This document shows positions 33,174 to 41,959 of a DNA stretch of 63,225 bases, one piece after another. This stretch comes from Candidatus Cryptobacteroides faecavium. Lineage in GTDB: Bacteria; Bacteroidota; Bacteroidia; Bacteroidales; UBA932. Below the pieces are notes generated by a model. That model ran no database searches, was not told where the DNA came from, and saw nothing but the letters and a program-made list of their open reading frames with translations. The translations under genes were made by a program, and so were the position numbers. The stretch lies in the NCBI GenBank assembly GCA_017694995.1, contig JADIMB010000059.1, positions 1 through 63,225 on the forward strand, given 5' to 3'. The number at the start of each line of letters is the position of its first letter. The stretch's first letter is position 1.

Positions 33174-34370
33174 TCAGTCTTTTACACATCTTACAGAGGC
33201 GGCGAAAGTGCTCTTGTCATGGGATTCCCTGTATATGGCCGGGCTCTCGTTGTTTATTACCCGGCATATGGCCTTCCCTGAGCCGTCTTCTGATGATGTC
33301 CAGAATATTGCGTATTCATATGCGCCTCCGAAACTCCATATCCCGTTTGTCCTGCGGGCATAGCCTGCCGGTATGGCGGAGATGCCGCTCCTGTTGGTCG
33401 GGTCACCCACCTCGCTGTTGTACTCCCACAAGAGAGTCTCTGTGTTGAATGTGGCGCTGGCTGCTTCCTTGCCGTAATTGATGTCACTGTCATAGTCCTC
33501 GTCTGTCTCCGGGATGTCCGGGTCAAGGAGTTCTCCGGCCATGAACTCCCTGCTTATCCTCGATCCGTCCGTTTCCCAGTTGCTTCCGGAGTCCATGTCC
33601 TCCCAGTCTTCCTGTACGGATCGCATTGTGGCGTTCGCCAGGTCTGTCCATTCTTCATCGGTCGGGATGTGCCATCCTTCAGGGCAGATGCCGCGCACTT
33701 TGCTGTCTGCCGTGCCGGCCTGGTTGCCTGTCGCTTCCTCCCAGGTATAGAATCTCCCGAAGATTTCGGACATCACTTCAGCGTCATTGTACGGTGCGCC
33801 CACCTTGCTCCCGTCCTGCTCCCCGTCGTATGCCAGGTTCTGCTTCATCCATTTCTTTCCGTCTGGTGCTGTATATACCAGGTACTCAATCCCGTCGTAT
33901 AAGATTTTCTCTCCGTTGAAGTCATATCCCGCACGCTGGATCGAACCTTTCTCTCCAGGGGCGACCACTACGATGGAATATGATGCTGAAAGGCTGGAGT
34001 AGCCTGTGGCGAAAGCCTCGCACGTCAATGTGAGGGTCCTGAGCGTGTCCTTGTTGTATTCCCCGAAATTGTATCCGAAGGACCCGTCGCCCTCCTCGTT
34101 CTCGTCTTTCGACACCACATAGCTTGTGCTTTCCGACGGGGTCACTCTCCACCTGTAGCCTACTCCCAGACCTTCAGGATGGGATGCCCCGACGGGCTTT
34201 ATCTCGTATACATTGTCGTCATTCGCCTTTATATATGAAGGTACTCCTTCCAGTCTCAGAGAGCCGTTGAGGTAGGGAAGGGAGTCTTCATCCCCGTCTT
34301 TATTGCATGAAACTAGTGCCGCTGCTGCAAGTGCGGCAAGCATTGAAAGATGTGACTTCTTGATAATCAT
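33174..34370 (-). CDS. FISUMP-domain lipoprotein
   Basis: A 398-residue exported protein. The signal peptide ends AALVSC (Cys22), predicting a lipid anchor. A BACON/Ig-like region follows, then a C-terminal FISUMP domain: DGKKWMKQNLAYDGEQ, FGRFYTWEEATG, ICPEGWHIPTDEEW and the final ASVRCVKD. FISUMP domains are named from Fibrobacter and are common on surface proteins of Bacteroidetes; function is unknown. The ATG at 34370 is used; an in-frame upstream extension gives no signal peptide. It may be transcribed with lemA. Confidence 0.85.
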   Translation of the reverse strand: MIIKKSHLSMLAALAAAALVSCNKDGDEDSLPYLNGSLRLEGVPSYIKANDDNVYEIKPVGASHPEGLGVGYRWRVTPSESTSYVVSKDENEEGDGSFGYNFGEYNKDTLRTLTLTCEAFATGYSSLSASYSIVVVAPGEKGSIQRAGYDFNGEKILYDGIEYLVYTAPDGKKWMKQNLAYDGEQDGSKVGAPYNDAEVMSEIFGRFYTWEEATGNQAGTADSKVRGICPEGWHIPTDEEWTDLANATMRSVQEDWEDMDSGSNWETDGSRISREFMAGELLDPDIPETDEDYDSDINYGKEAASATFNTETLLWEYNSEVGDPTNRSGISAIPAGYARRTNGIWSFGGAYEYAIFWTSSEDGSGKAICRVINNESPAIYRESHDKSTFAASVRCVKD

Positions 34371-34446
34371 ATCCAAATACTGGTGCTTCGTCCGATTAAA
34401 TTGATTACAATCTTGCAAAGATGCGTAAAATTCGTTGAAAATCCTC

Positions 34447-34454
34447 TATATTTG
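34447..34454 (+). promoter_or_regulatory. Minus-7 box of apbE
   Basis: TATATTTG matches TAnnTTTG 16 nt upstream of the chosen ATG. No matching minus-33 box at normal spacing. Confidence 0.5.
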
Positions 34455-34470
34455 CCCAAATACTTTGTCC

Positions 34471-35568
34471 ATGGAAATGAAAAAATGCCGTATGGCCATC
34501 CTGGCCTTGTACATTTCGGCTGTGTTCCCGGCAGTCCTCTGCCTGTCGTCCTGCCGTACAGAATCCAGGTACGTCTCTGTCAGCGGGTATGCCCAGGGCG
34601 GTACCTATGTGCTGAAGTTCAACCTTGCCGGTAAGGACGGCATGTCAAGGCTTTCTGCCGAGGAGATAAAGCATGGCGTTGATTCAGTGCTGCAGTGTAT
34701 AGACAATTCTGTCTCGGGATACAACAAGGGCTCTATCCTGAGCCGTTTCAACGCGGGTGAGGCTGTCAGGCCTGACAGCATCTTCATCGATATCTATGAC
34801 AAGTCCTACGGGTATTACAGGATGACCGGGACTGCTGTGGACGTGGCATGCGCCCCTCTTTTCGACATTTGGGGATTCGGTTTCACGACTGATTCCCTCC
34901 CGTCCCCGGAGAAGGTGGCGAAGGTGAGGTCGGAGTGCGGGATGGACCGCCTCAAGCCGCGGATGAAGCCCGGCCCTGACGGCATGGTGCATCCGGAGGA
35001 TCTTCTGCTGGAGAGCCCAGGTGCGGATGCCGCCCTTCCTCAGCTCAACTACAATGCGGTCGCCCAGGGATACAGCTGTGACCTTGTGGCCGCATACCTG
35101 GAATCCGCAGGCATCTATGACATGCTCGTCAATATCGGAGGGGAGATTTTCTGCCAGGGCGTGAACCCGGGAGGGGGACCTTGGACTGTGGGTGTGGACA
35201 AGCCTGTGGACGGGAATGATATTCCGGGCGCCGAGCTGCAGGGGATCATGGAAGCCGGCCCTGAGGCTTGCGGTGTAGTCACTTCAGGCAATTACAGGAA
35301 ATTCTATGTCAAGGACGGCAGGAAATACGCACATACTGTAGACCCCCGCACCGGCTGTCCTGTGACTCATTCATTGCTCAGCGCCACTATTATAGCTCCT
35401 GACGCAGCCGAGGCGGATGCACTGGCCACCTACTGTATGGTGGTCGGCCTTGAAAAGGCTGTCGAGTACATAGAGTCGAGGGCTGATATCGAGGGCTATC
35501 TGATTTATGAGAAGGACGGAAGCATGTGCACCTGGTCTTCCTCCGGTTTCCCGCTCAGGGAGTCATAA
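34471..35568 (+). CDS. apbE: FAD:protein FMN transferase (ApbE)
   Basis: A 365-residue periplasmic lipoprotein that attaches FMN to Thr residues of flavoproteins such as Rnf and Nqr subunits. The signal peptide ends CLSSC. Conserved pieces are VDVACAPLFDIWGFG, NYNAVAQGYSCDLVA (with Gln where many homologues have Lys), VNIGGEIFCQG, and YAHTVDPRTGCPV plus AAEADALATYCMV for magnesium binding. ATGs at 34471 and 34477 both fit behind the minus-7 box. Its 3' end overlaps the converging comEC gene by 6 bp. Confidence 0.9.
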   Translation: MEMKKCRMAILALYISAVFPAVLCLSSCRTESRYVSVSGYAQGGTYVLKFNLAGKDGMSRLSAEEIKHGVDSVLQCIDNSVSGYNKGSILSRFNAGEAVRPDSIFIDIYDKSYGYYRMTGTAVDVACAPLFDIWGFGFTTDSLPSPEKVAKVRSECGMDRLKPRMKPGPDGMVHPEDLLLESPGADAALPQLNYNAVAQGYSCDLVAAYLESAGIYDMLVNIGGEIFCQGVNPGGGPWTVGVDKPVDGNDIPGAELQGIMEAGPEACGVVTSGNYRKFYVKDGRKYAHTVDPRTGCPVTHSLLSATIIAPDAAEADALATYCMVVGLEKAVEYIESRADIEGYLIYEKDGSMCTWSSSGFPLRES

Positions 35569-36687
35569 AGTGCTTATCACCTCCAGGGAACGGCACATGG
35601 CGCTGATCATGAATTCATCCGCTGCGACGAGTATGTCAGGGCATATACCGGCCGAGCGGGCAAGCAGCACAAGGATTGAGATGTTTATTGCAGCCGAGGA
35701 TAGCGGGATGGCTATCATGTTGGTTATCAGGAAATACTGCGGAAAGGTGCCGAAATAGTACCATACTGCCGGTGCTGTGGTTATCTGGCATGCTATGGAC
35801 ATTGCTGCAGTATCCCATATCTTTTTCAGCGGGCCGGGCCTGTGTCCGTCAGGTGCGGCATACCATTTCTGCATCGGAGGATAGATGAGGTAGATGCCGG
35901 CCATCGCCAGGTATGACAGCTGGAAACCGGGAGACCCGAGCTCGTCCGGAGTCATGGCCGCCTGTGCCATGAGGGATGCGCAGAATATGTTCATCGGCAC
36001 CCTTTTCCTGTGGGTGCACCTGGCTGTTTCATTGAATGATATGAAAAGGAAAGCTCTTACGATCGAGGCTCCGGCGCCGGTCATCAGGGTGTAGAAGCCT
36101 GATACGGCTATTATCATGGCGGAGCGTATGCGTACTGCTGCCGGGGAGTTCCCTGACACGGAGAATGCGCGGGCCAGGATTATGTAGATCACACCCAGGT
36201 GCATCCCCGACAGTGCGAGTATGTGCGATGCCCCGCTTATACGGAACGATTCGCTTATATGGGCCGGGAGCTGGCTTTTGTCCCCCGTGAGCAGTGCAAG
36301 TATCATCGCTCCGCTTTCCTGGTTCCTGAAGGGTGTCTCCATGATCGCGTCCTTCAGGATGCCGGCGCACGAGGCTGCTGCCCTGGAAAGGAATCCGCTC
36401 CCGCTTCCGCCGGACCCTCCGAGCGCATATACCGAGGCCGAGTACAGGCCTGCAAAGAAAAACGATGCAAGAAGCAGCAGGGCTGTCCGCCTGCCTGTGC
36501 CGTATGTGCCTTCCGGCGTGCGGGACGACATGAGTGCAGAGCAGGCCGCAAGGCCTGCGGCCAGAAAGAAAGATATGCAGACTGTCTGATAAATGAAATG
36601 GCAGCGTCCGTGCAGAAAGATGCCTGCGGCTGCGCCAAAAGTGAACAATACAGAAAAACCAGCTATTCCCGTCCCCTCTGCCTTCAT
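35563..36687 (-). CDS. ComEC/Rec2-type competence membrane protein, short form
   Basis: A 374-residue multi-spanning protein with the ComEC competence domain: about ten membrane segments and SHILALSGMHLGVIY, the hallmark motif. ComEC moves single-stranded DNA across the inner membrane during natural transformation. Full-length ComEC has an N-terminal OB-type domain and a C-terminal metallo-beta-lactamase-like domain; the C-terminal one is absent here and the N-terminal part is short. No frameshift is seen. Divergent from ackA. Confidence 0.8.
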   Translation of the reverse strand: MKAEGTGIAGFSVLFTFGAAAGIFLHGRCHFIYQTVCISFFLAAGLAACSALMSSRTPEGTYGTGRRTALLLLASFFFAGLYSASVYALGGSGGSGSGFLSRAAASCAGILKDAIMETPFRNQESGAMILALLTGDKSQLPAHISESFRISGASHILALSGMHLGVIYIILARAFSVSGNSPAAVRIRSAMIIAVSGFYTLMTGAGASIVRAFLFISFNETARCTHRKRVPMNIFCASLMAQAAMTPDELGSPGFQLSYLAMAGIYLIYPPMQKWYAAPDGHRPGPLKKIWDTAAMSIACQITTAPAVWYYFGTFPQYFLITNMIAIPLSSAAINISILVLLARSAGICPDILVAADEFMISAMCRSLEVISTL

Positions 36688-36699
36688 ATTCTTCTGATT

Positions 36700-36733
36700 T
36701 TTGGCTAAATTAGTTATTATTTTTATAACTTTG
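36700..36733 (+). promoter_or_regulatory. Promoter of the ackA-ptb-buk operon
   Basis: TTTG (36700-36703) and TAACTTTG (36726-36733) are 22 nt apart; TTGG at 36701 gives 21. The ackA ATG is 50 nt beyond the minus-7 box. Confidence 0.65.
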
Positions 36734-36782
36734 TACGATTGTGTTGATTTTTTTGTCAGAATATTCTTAAATCGTTAGATAT

Positions 36783-37997
36783 ATGATAATTCTTGTTTTG
36801 AATTGCGGAAGCTCTTCCCTTAAATATCAGCTTCTTGATATGAAGAGCGACGATGTCTATGACCTTCTCGCAAAAGGCCTGGTGGAAAGAATCGGTATGG
36901 ACTCCGGATGCATAAAGCACCAGTCGGCCGGGAAGGAAAAGTATGTGAAGGAAATACCTATCGCCGACCATACAGTCGGCATAAAGGCAGTGCTTGAGGC
37001 CCTTCTGGACAAGGAGTACGGTGTCCTTGAGACCCTGGAGGACATAGAGGCTGTAGGCCACCGTGTGGTCCATGGAGGAGAGGAATTCTTCTGCAGCAAG
37101 CTTATCGACGATAAAGTGGTCAGCCAGATAGTGAAGTGCAGCGATATCGCCCCTCTGCACAACCCTGCGAACCTTCTGGGCATCAAGGCTGTGTCCGAGG
37201 CTCTTCCGGATGTGCCGCAGGTAGCTGTGTTTGATACGGCCTTCCATCAGACGATGCCGGCATACGCCTATATGTACGCACTCCCTTATGAATACTACGA
37301 GAAGTACCGTATCAGAAGGTACGGTTTCCATGGGACAAGCCATAAATACGTCTCTGAAAAGGGGGCGAAGTTCACCGGCCTGGAGCTCAACAACTCCAAA
37401 ATAATCACGTGCCATCTTGGCAACGGAAGCTCCATCACGGCTGTGGCCAACGGCAAGTCGATCGACACTTCCATGGGCTTCACTCCTCTTGAGGGTGTGA
37501 TTATGGGGACCAGGTGCGGCTCCGTCGACCCTGGTGTCATCACGTATATACAGGAGAAGGAGAACCTTTCATTCGAGGAGGTGGCCAAGGTGATGAACAA
37601 AAAGAGCGGCTTCCTGGGCCTGTCATGCATTTCCTCCGATGCAAGGGACCTGAACGATGCGGCCAATGCCGGAGACCCTAAGGCCAAGCTTGTCCTCAAG
37701 AAGCTTGTCTATGACGTCACGAAATACATAGGCGCCTATTCCGCTGTCATGAACGGGGTGGACCTTATAGTCTTCACAGGCGGTATCGGGGAGAACAACA
37801 GCCGTCTCCGCCGCAGGGTGTGCGAGAACCTTTCTTACCTCGGGCTCAAGTTTGACTACGAGGCCAATGTCGCCACAGGCAAGGATGTTCTGATTTCCCT
37901 GCCGGATTCCAAGGTAAAGGTCGCTGTCATCACTACCAACGAGGAACTTGTGATAGCGCGTGACACTATGCACATAGTGATGAATGAAGACGAATAA
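36783..37997 (+). CDS. ackA: Acetate kinase
   Basis: A 404-residue ASKHA-family kinase that makes ATP and acetate from acetyl-phosphate. MIILVLNCGSSSLKYQL, GHRVVHGGE, FDTAFHQTMP, RRYGFHGTSHKYV, CHLGNGSSITAV, DTSMGFTPLEGVIMGTRCG and FTGGIGENN are the family motifs, all intact. First gene of ackA-ptb-buk behind a good promoter. No pta gene is in the window, so acetyl-phosphate must come from Ptb activity or a Pta elsewhere. Confidence 0.96.
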   Translation: MIILVLNCGSSSLKYQLLDMKSDDVYDLLAKGLVERIGMDSGCIKHQSAGKEKYVKEIPIADHTVGIKAVLEALLDKEYGVLETLEDIEAVGHRVVHGGEEFFCSKLIDDKVVSQIVKCSDIAPLHNPANLLGIKAVSEALPDVPQVAVFDTAFHQTMPAYAYMYALPYEYYEKYRIRRYGFHGTSHKYVSEKGAKFTGLELNNSKIITCHLGNGSSITAVANGKSIDTSMGFTPLEGVIMGTRCGSVDPGVITYIQEKENLSFEEVAKVMNKKSGFLGLSCISSDARDLNDAANAGDPKAKLVLKKLVYDVTKYIGAYSAVMNGVDLIVFTGGIGENNSRLRRRVCENLSYLGLKFDYEANVATGKDVLISLPDSKVKVAVITTNEELVIARDTMHIVMNEDE

Positions 37998-38023
37998 CAG
38001 TATCAAAATCAAAATAAAGGATT

Positions 38024-38932
38024 ATGTTTACGAAATTTGAAGAAATCTTCGCGGAACTTGCGAACAGGGGAGCGAAGAAAAGAATGATAGCTGCCTGGGC
38101 AGTAGACGGGCACACAATTGCCGCTGCAAGCAAGGCCGTGGACCTGGGCATAGTCGATGCCACGCTCGTGGGCGATGAGAACATGATCAAGGCCGAGTGC
38201 GACAAGGAGGGTATCGATGTCAATAAATTCACGGTCATCCACAACCCTTCGGAGCTTTCTGCCGTGACCCAGGCCGTCACTATGGTGAACCAGGGCATGG
38301 GGGATATCCTGATGAAAGGGCTTTGCAGCACTGACAAGTTCATGAGGGCCATCCTTAACAAGGAGACCGGCCTCCTCCCTCCGAAGGCTGTCCTGAGCCA
38401 TGTGGCTGTACTGGAGAACCCGAATTACCACAAGCTCCTGCTTGTCAGCGATATGGCTGTGATTCCGCTTCCTGACCTCAAGCAGAAGGTCGCTATCATG
38501 GGATATCTCGTAAATACCGCACATGCTCTCGGAAACCCTATGCCGAAGGTGGCCCTGATAGCTGCTACAGAGCAGATGCTTGAAGGCATGCCTGCGTGTG
38601 TGGAAGCTGCCATACTTGCGAAGAAAGTGGACCGCGGACAGATCAGGGGGTGCATCGCAGACGGACCTCTCGCACTGGATGTGGCTGTGGACAAGGAATC
38701 AGTGGAGATCAAGAAGCTTGTCAGCCCTGTTGCCGGTGACGCAGACTGTCTGCTCTTCCCTAACATAGAGTCGGCCAATGTCTTCTACAAGACTAACTCC
38801 AAGCTGGCGGCCGATGTGAAACAGGCAGGTATGGTAGTGGGTGCGAAGGTGCCTTGTGTCCTTTCCAGCAGGGCGGACAGTATCGGTACCAAACTTAATT
38901 CTATAGCCATAGCTGCTATGTCTGCAAAGTAG
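38024..38932 (+). CDS. ptb: Phosphate butyryltransferase family protein
   Basis: A 302-residue phosphotransacylase that converts acyl-CoA and phosphate to acyl-phosphate. Length and sequence (TLVGDENMIKAECDKEG, LMKGLCSTDKFMRAILNKE, DGPLALDVAVDKESV, LLFPNIESANVFYK) fit the Ptb branch of the PTA_PTB family. It lies 26 nt after ackA and 6 nt before buk. Substrates could be butyryl-, isobutyryl- or isovaleryl-CoA. Confidence 0.9.
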   Translation: MFTKFEEIFAELANRGAKKRMIAAWAVDGHTIAAASKAVDLGIVDATLVGDENMIKAECDKEGIDVNKFTVIHNPSELSAVTQAVTMVNQGMGDILMKGLCSTDKFMRAILNKETGLLPPKAVLSHVAVLENPNYHKLLLVSDMAVIPLPDLKQKVAIMGYLVNTAHALGNPMPKVALIAATEQMLEGMPACVEAAILAKKVDRGQIRGCIADGPLALDVAVDKESVEIKKLVSPVAGDADCLLFPNIESANVFYKTNSKLAADVKQAGMVVGAKVPCVLSSRADSIGTKLNSIAIAAMSAK

Positions 38933-38938
38933 TATGCC

Positions 38939-40063
38939 ATGACGAAAGGAAGAGTTTTAGCGGTCAATACAGGATCTACTTCAACTAAGATTGCCTATTT
39001 CGTAGACGGGAAGAAACTTTTTGAGCAGAATCTGGCTCATAGCGTGGAGACTCTTTCGAAATATGACTCTGTGATGGACCAGGACATCATGCGTAAGGAT
39101 GCCATCACAGAGTTTCTTTCTGAAAGAAATATACCGCTTGAAGATATTGATATCATTATGGCCAGAGGCGGGCTGATCACACCGATAAAGACAGGTGTAT
39201 ATGCTGTGACTCCCGTGATGAGGAAAGCGCTGGTGGAGGCAAGGGAAGGTCTCCATGCCTGCAATCTGAGCGCTCTGATAGCGGATGACCTGGCTGTTGA
39301 AGTCAACAAGGCCCGGCAGAAGACCGGGGTTGGAGGTGTGTGCAAGGCCTACATACCGGATCCTCCGATGGCGGACGAGATGCTGCCCGAGGCCAAAGTA
39401 TACGGACTTCCTGAGTTTAGTAAAAGGCCTCTGTTCCATGCACTAAACTCAAGGGCCATGTGCCGCAGATATGCCCGCGGCGCAGGGGCGCGATACCAGG
39501 ATCTTACAATCATAGTCGCACATATGGGAGGCGGCACGTCCGTGACTCTCCACAAAGGCGGGAATGTCATCGACACGAATGACGCTCTGGGCGGTGACGG
39601 TCCTATCAGCGCAGAGAGGGCAGGGTCGGTCCCGGGGTTCCCTCTTGTGGAGATGTGCTTCAGCGGGAAATATACCAAGGATGAGATCAAGAAGCGCCTG
39701 GTGGGCAAAGGTGGTGCGGTGGCCTGGTTCGGCACCAACGATTTCCGTGAGATAGCCGCAAAGGCTGAAGCGGATCCCGAAGGCAGAGAGTCCCTGTTCC
39801 TGAACGGCTACTGCCTTTCAGTTGCGAAGTATATAGCGTCACTTTCGGCTGATGTATGCGGCAAGGTCGATGCGGTAATACTTACAGGCGGCATTGCGTA
39901 TAACCAGAAAATAACATCATCCATAGCAGAACGTGTGAAGTTCATCGCACCTGTATATGTATATCCTGGAGAGAATGAACTGGAGTCCCTGGCAGAGAAC
40001 GGATACGGGATACTGTCAGGAGAGTTCGAGGTCAAGACTTATGACCCGAACATGTCTCTGTGA
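38939..40063 (+). CDS. buk: Butyrate kinase family protein
   Basis: A 374-residue ASKHA kinase that makes ATP from butyryl- or branched-acyl-phosphate. RVLAVNTGSTSTKIAYF, MARGGLITPIKTGVYAV, HALNSRAMCRRYARG, IVAHMGGGTSVTLHKGG and ILTGGIAYN are Buk motifs. It follows ptb by 6 nt. Its last 25 bp overlap the 3' end of the converging serine hydrolase gene. Together with the 2-oxoacid oxidoreductase it could conserve energy from amino-acid breakdown (inference). Confidence 0.93.
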   Translation: MTKGRVLAVNTGSTSTKIAYFVDGKKLFEQNLAHSVETLSKYDSVMDQDIMRKDAITEFLSERNIPLEDIDIIMARGGLITPIKTGVYAVTPVMRKALVEAREGLHACNLSALIADDLAVEVNKARQKTGVGGVCKAYIPDPPMADEMLPEAKVYGLPEFSKRPLFHALNSRAMCRRYARGAGARYQDLTIIVAHMGGGTSVTLHKGGNVIDTNDALGGDGPISAERAGSVPGFPLVEMCFSGKYTKDEIKKRLVGKGGAVAWFGTNDFREIAAKAEADPEGRESLFLNGYCLSVAKYIASLSADVCGKVDAVILTGGIAYNQKITSSIAERVKFIAPVYVYPGENELESLAENGYGILSGEFEVKTYDPNMSL

Positions 40064-41331
40064 GGCAGCAGGGGGCTGTAAAGCTCCCTGCATTTTTTGA
40101 AGAGCTGCTCTGTATATCTTGTGAATCCCGGTCCTCTCCATGTGCTGGTATTGGTGATCATTATCCAGCATTCCCCGTCCGGGAAATACTTTACCAGTGC
40201 ACTCGTCCCTGTGAGGGTCCCGGTGCGTGTCCATTCCCCGTCCGGCTTGGTGTCGTTCCATCCGAGCGAATATGTGTCCGGGTCGAAATATTCAGTCATT
40301 TCAGCTATGCTTTCCGCGGAAAGGATGTCCGGTACTTCAGGCCTGCCGTCAATGCTTGCCACGAAACGGCACAGTTCTGCCGGCGAGCCGCACCATGCCC
40401 CGGCCCCGGATAGCGCCCGTATGTCATTCCCTCCATAGCACCTCTCCACCATACGTCCGCTCATGTTGTACTCTTCCACCTTTTCGCTTCCCGCATGCAT
40501 ATAGTATCTCACTTCATTCGGGTATTTCTCTTCGTAGTAGTTGTTTGCGATGTGCATGTCAAAGCATCCTGCAGGACGGAGCACGTTCTCCTGGATGAAG
40601 GTCTCATAGTCTTCCCCGCTTATTTTCTCTATGATCATTGAGAGAAGGAGATATCCGAAGTTGGAGTACCTCTGCCAGGAACCTGGTTTGAAGCCCAGGG
40701 GGCGTTTGAGGACACAGCTGACCAGGGTGTTGTGGTCCGGGGGGCCGTCAAGCCGGAACTGGCGGATTATGTCCCGTGTCGAGAACATCGGGTCGCCTCT
40801 GCTGTTGGTGAAGCCGCCCTGATGCCTCAGCAGCTGTTCCACTGTGATGCTGTATATGTTCTTCTGGCGGATCGAGGCTGTGAAAAGAGAGTCGTCCAGT
40901 ATCCCGTGCGGCCCGAACACCGTGTCCTGCAGCGACAGCAGGTCCCGCTCTTGCAGGAGCATAATCCCTGCTGCAGTTATAAGCTTGGAGACGGATGCCA
41001 TCCTGAGGATGTTGCGCGGTGTCATCGGCTCGTTTTTCTCTTGGTCAGCCCATCCGTAGCCTTTGGCATAGACAAGGGAATCATTGCGCATCACTGCCAG
41101 TGAAGCCCCTTTGATTTCCCACTGCTCCAGATATGCCGTTATCCTCCGGTCCATCTTGTCGAGGGTATCTATGCAGGACATTTCATTGGTCAGAGTGTCG
41201 TTCAGGCACAGCGGATATTCCTTCGGGGCTTCAGCCCCTGGAGCGTGCTTGTGCCTTGACGCTGTGGAGACGACTGCAAAGACAATTACAGCAGCACATA
41301 TCAGTATTCCTGTAATTATTCTCTTGCTCAT
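40039..41331 (-). CDS. Serine hydrolase of the beta-lactamase/class C family
   Basis: A 430-residue protein with an N-terminal signal or membrane anchor (residues about 5-24) and a beta-lactamase-type domain. MASVSKLIT is the SxxK motif (Ser113, Lys116), YSNFGYLLL the YxN motif, and a TGTLTGTSA region replaces KTG. Such enzymes include DD-peptidases and esterases; the substrate is unknown. It follows the cytidylate-kinase-like gene by 3 nt. Its end overlaps buk by 25 bp. Confidence 0.88.
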   Translation of the reverse strand: MSKRIITGILICAAVIVFAVVSTASRHKHAPGAEAPKEYPLCLNDTLTNEMSCIDTLDKMDRRITAYLEQWEIKGASLAVMRNDSLVYAKGYGWADQEKNEPMTPRNILRMASVSKLITAAGIMLLQERDLLSLQDTVFGPHGILDDSLFTASIRQKNIYSITVEQLLRHQGGFTNSRGDPMFSTRDIIRQFRLDGPPDHNTLVSCVLKRPLGFKPGSWQRYSNFGYLLLSMIIEKISGEDYETFIQENVLRPAGCFDMHIANNYYEEKYPNEVRYYMHAGSEKVEEYNMSGRMVERCYGGNDIRALSGAGAWCGSPAELCRFVASIDGRPEVPDILSAESIAEMTEYFDPDTYSLGWNDTKPDGEWTRTGTLTGTSALVKYFPDGECWIMITNTSTWRGPGFTRYTEQLFKKCRELYSPLLPHRDMFGS

Positions 41332-41334
41332 ATC

Positions 41335-41949
41335 CTATTTGAGTTTGCCGGACCTTCTGGCGAAGTCAATTATGAAATCTGCTGTGCCGTCAATCCCGAG
41401 TATGGTAGAATCTATGCAAAGGTCGTAGTTTGACGCCACACCCCAGTTCCCGAATGTATAATAGTTGTAGTATGTCTCACGCTTGCGGTCCGTCCTGTCC
41501 ATGATTTCCTCCGCTTTTTCCGGAGAGGTGCCGATGCGTTCCGCTATTGTCTTCTTCCTTGTCTCCCGCGGGGCGCAGATGAACACATCAATGGTACATT
41601 CCAGGTCTCTCAGTATGTAATCCGCGCAGCGTCCGATAATCACAGCGGACTCGCTTTTTGCTATCTCCCGAATCACCTGGCTCTGTATGCGGAACAGTTC
41701 GTTGTCGTTGACATAGTTTTCTACCTGGCCGAAAGCCTGGGAACTGAAGAATGAGTTGAACGAAAAAAGGCTGCGTTTCTCGTCTGACTTCCTGAAAAGG
41801 TAACGGCTGAAGCCGCTGGCTTCGGCGGCTTTGGATATCAGTTCATTGTCATATACTTTTATCCCGAGTTTCTCTCCGAGCCGCTGGGCCACTATCCTTC
41901 CTCCGCTGCCGAACTGGCGCCCTACATTGATTATGATCTGTCTGTCCAT
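41335..41949 (-). CDS. Cytidylate kinase-like family protein
   Basis: A 204-residue P-loop kinase-like protein (Pfam Cytidylate_kin2 type). It begins MDRQIIINVGRQFGSGGR, where GRQFGSGG replaces the Walker A loop, and contains AVIIGRCADYIL and RETRKKTIAERIG. The true nucleotide substrate of this family is unknown; Bacteroidetes normally also have a canonical cmk. An open extension upstream overlaps the MATE gene, so the ATG at 41949 is used. It lies 10 nt after the MATE gene. Confidence 0.88.
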   Translation of the reverse strand: MDRQIIINVGRQFGSGGRIVAQRLGEKLGIKVYDNELISKAAEASGFSRYLFRKSDEKRSLFSFNSFFSSQAFGQVENYVNDNELFRIQSQVIREIAKSESAVIIGRCADYILRDLECTIDVFICAPRETRKKTIAERIGTSPEKAEEIMDRTDRKRETYYNYYTFGNWGVASNYDLCIDSTILGIDGTADFIIDFARRSGKLK

Positions 41950-41959
41950 AATATATCTC

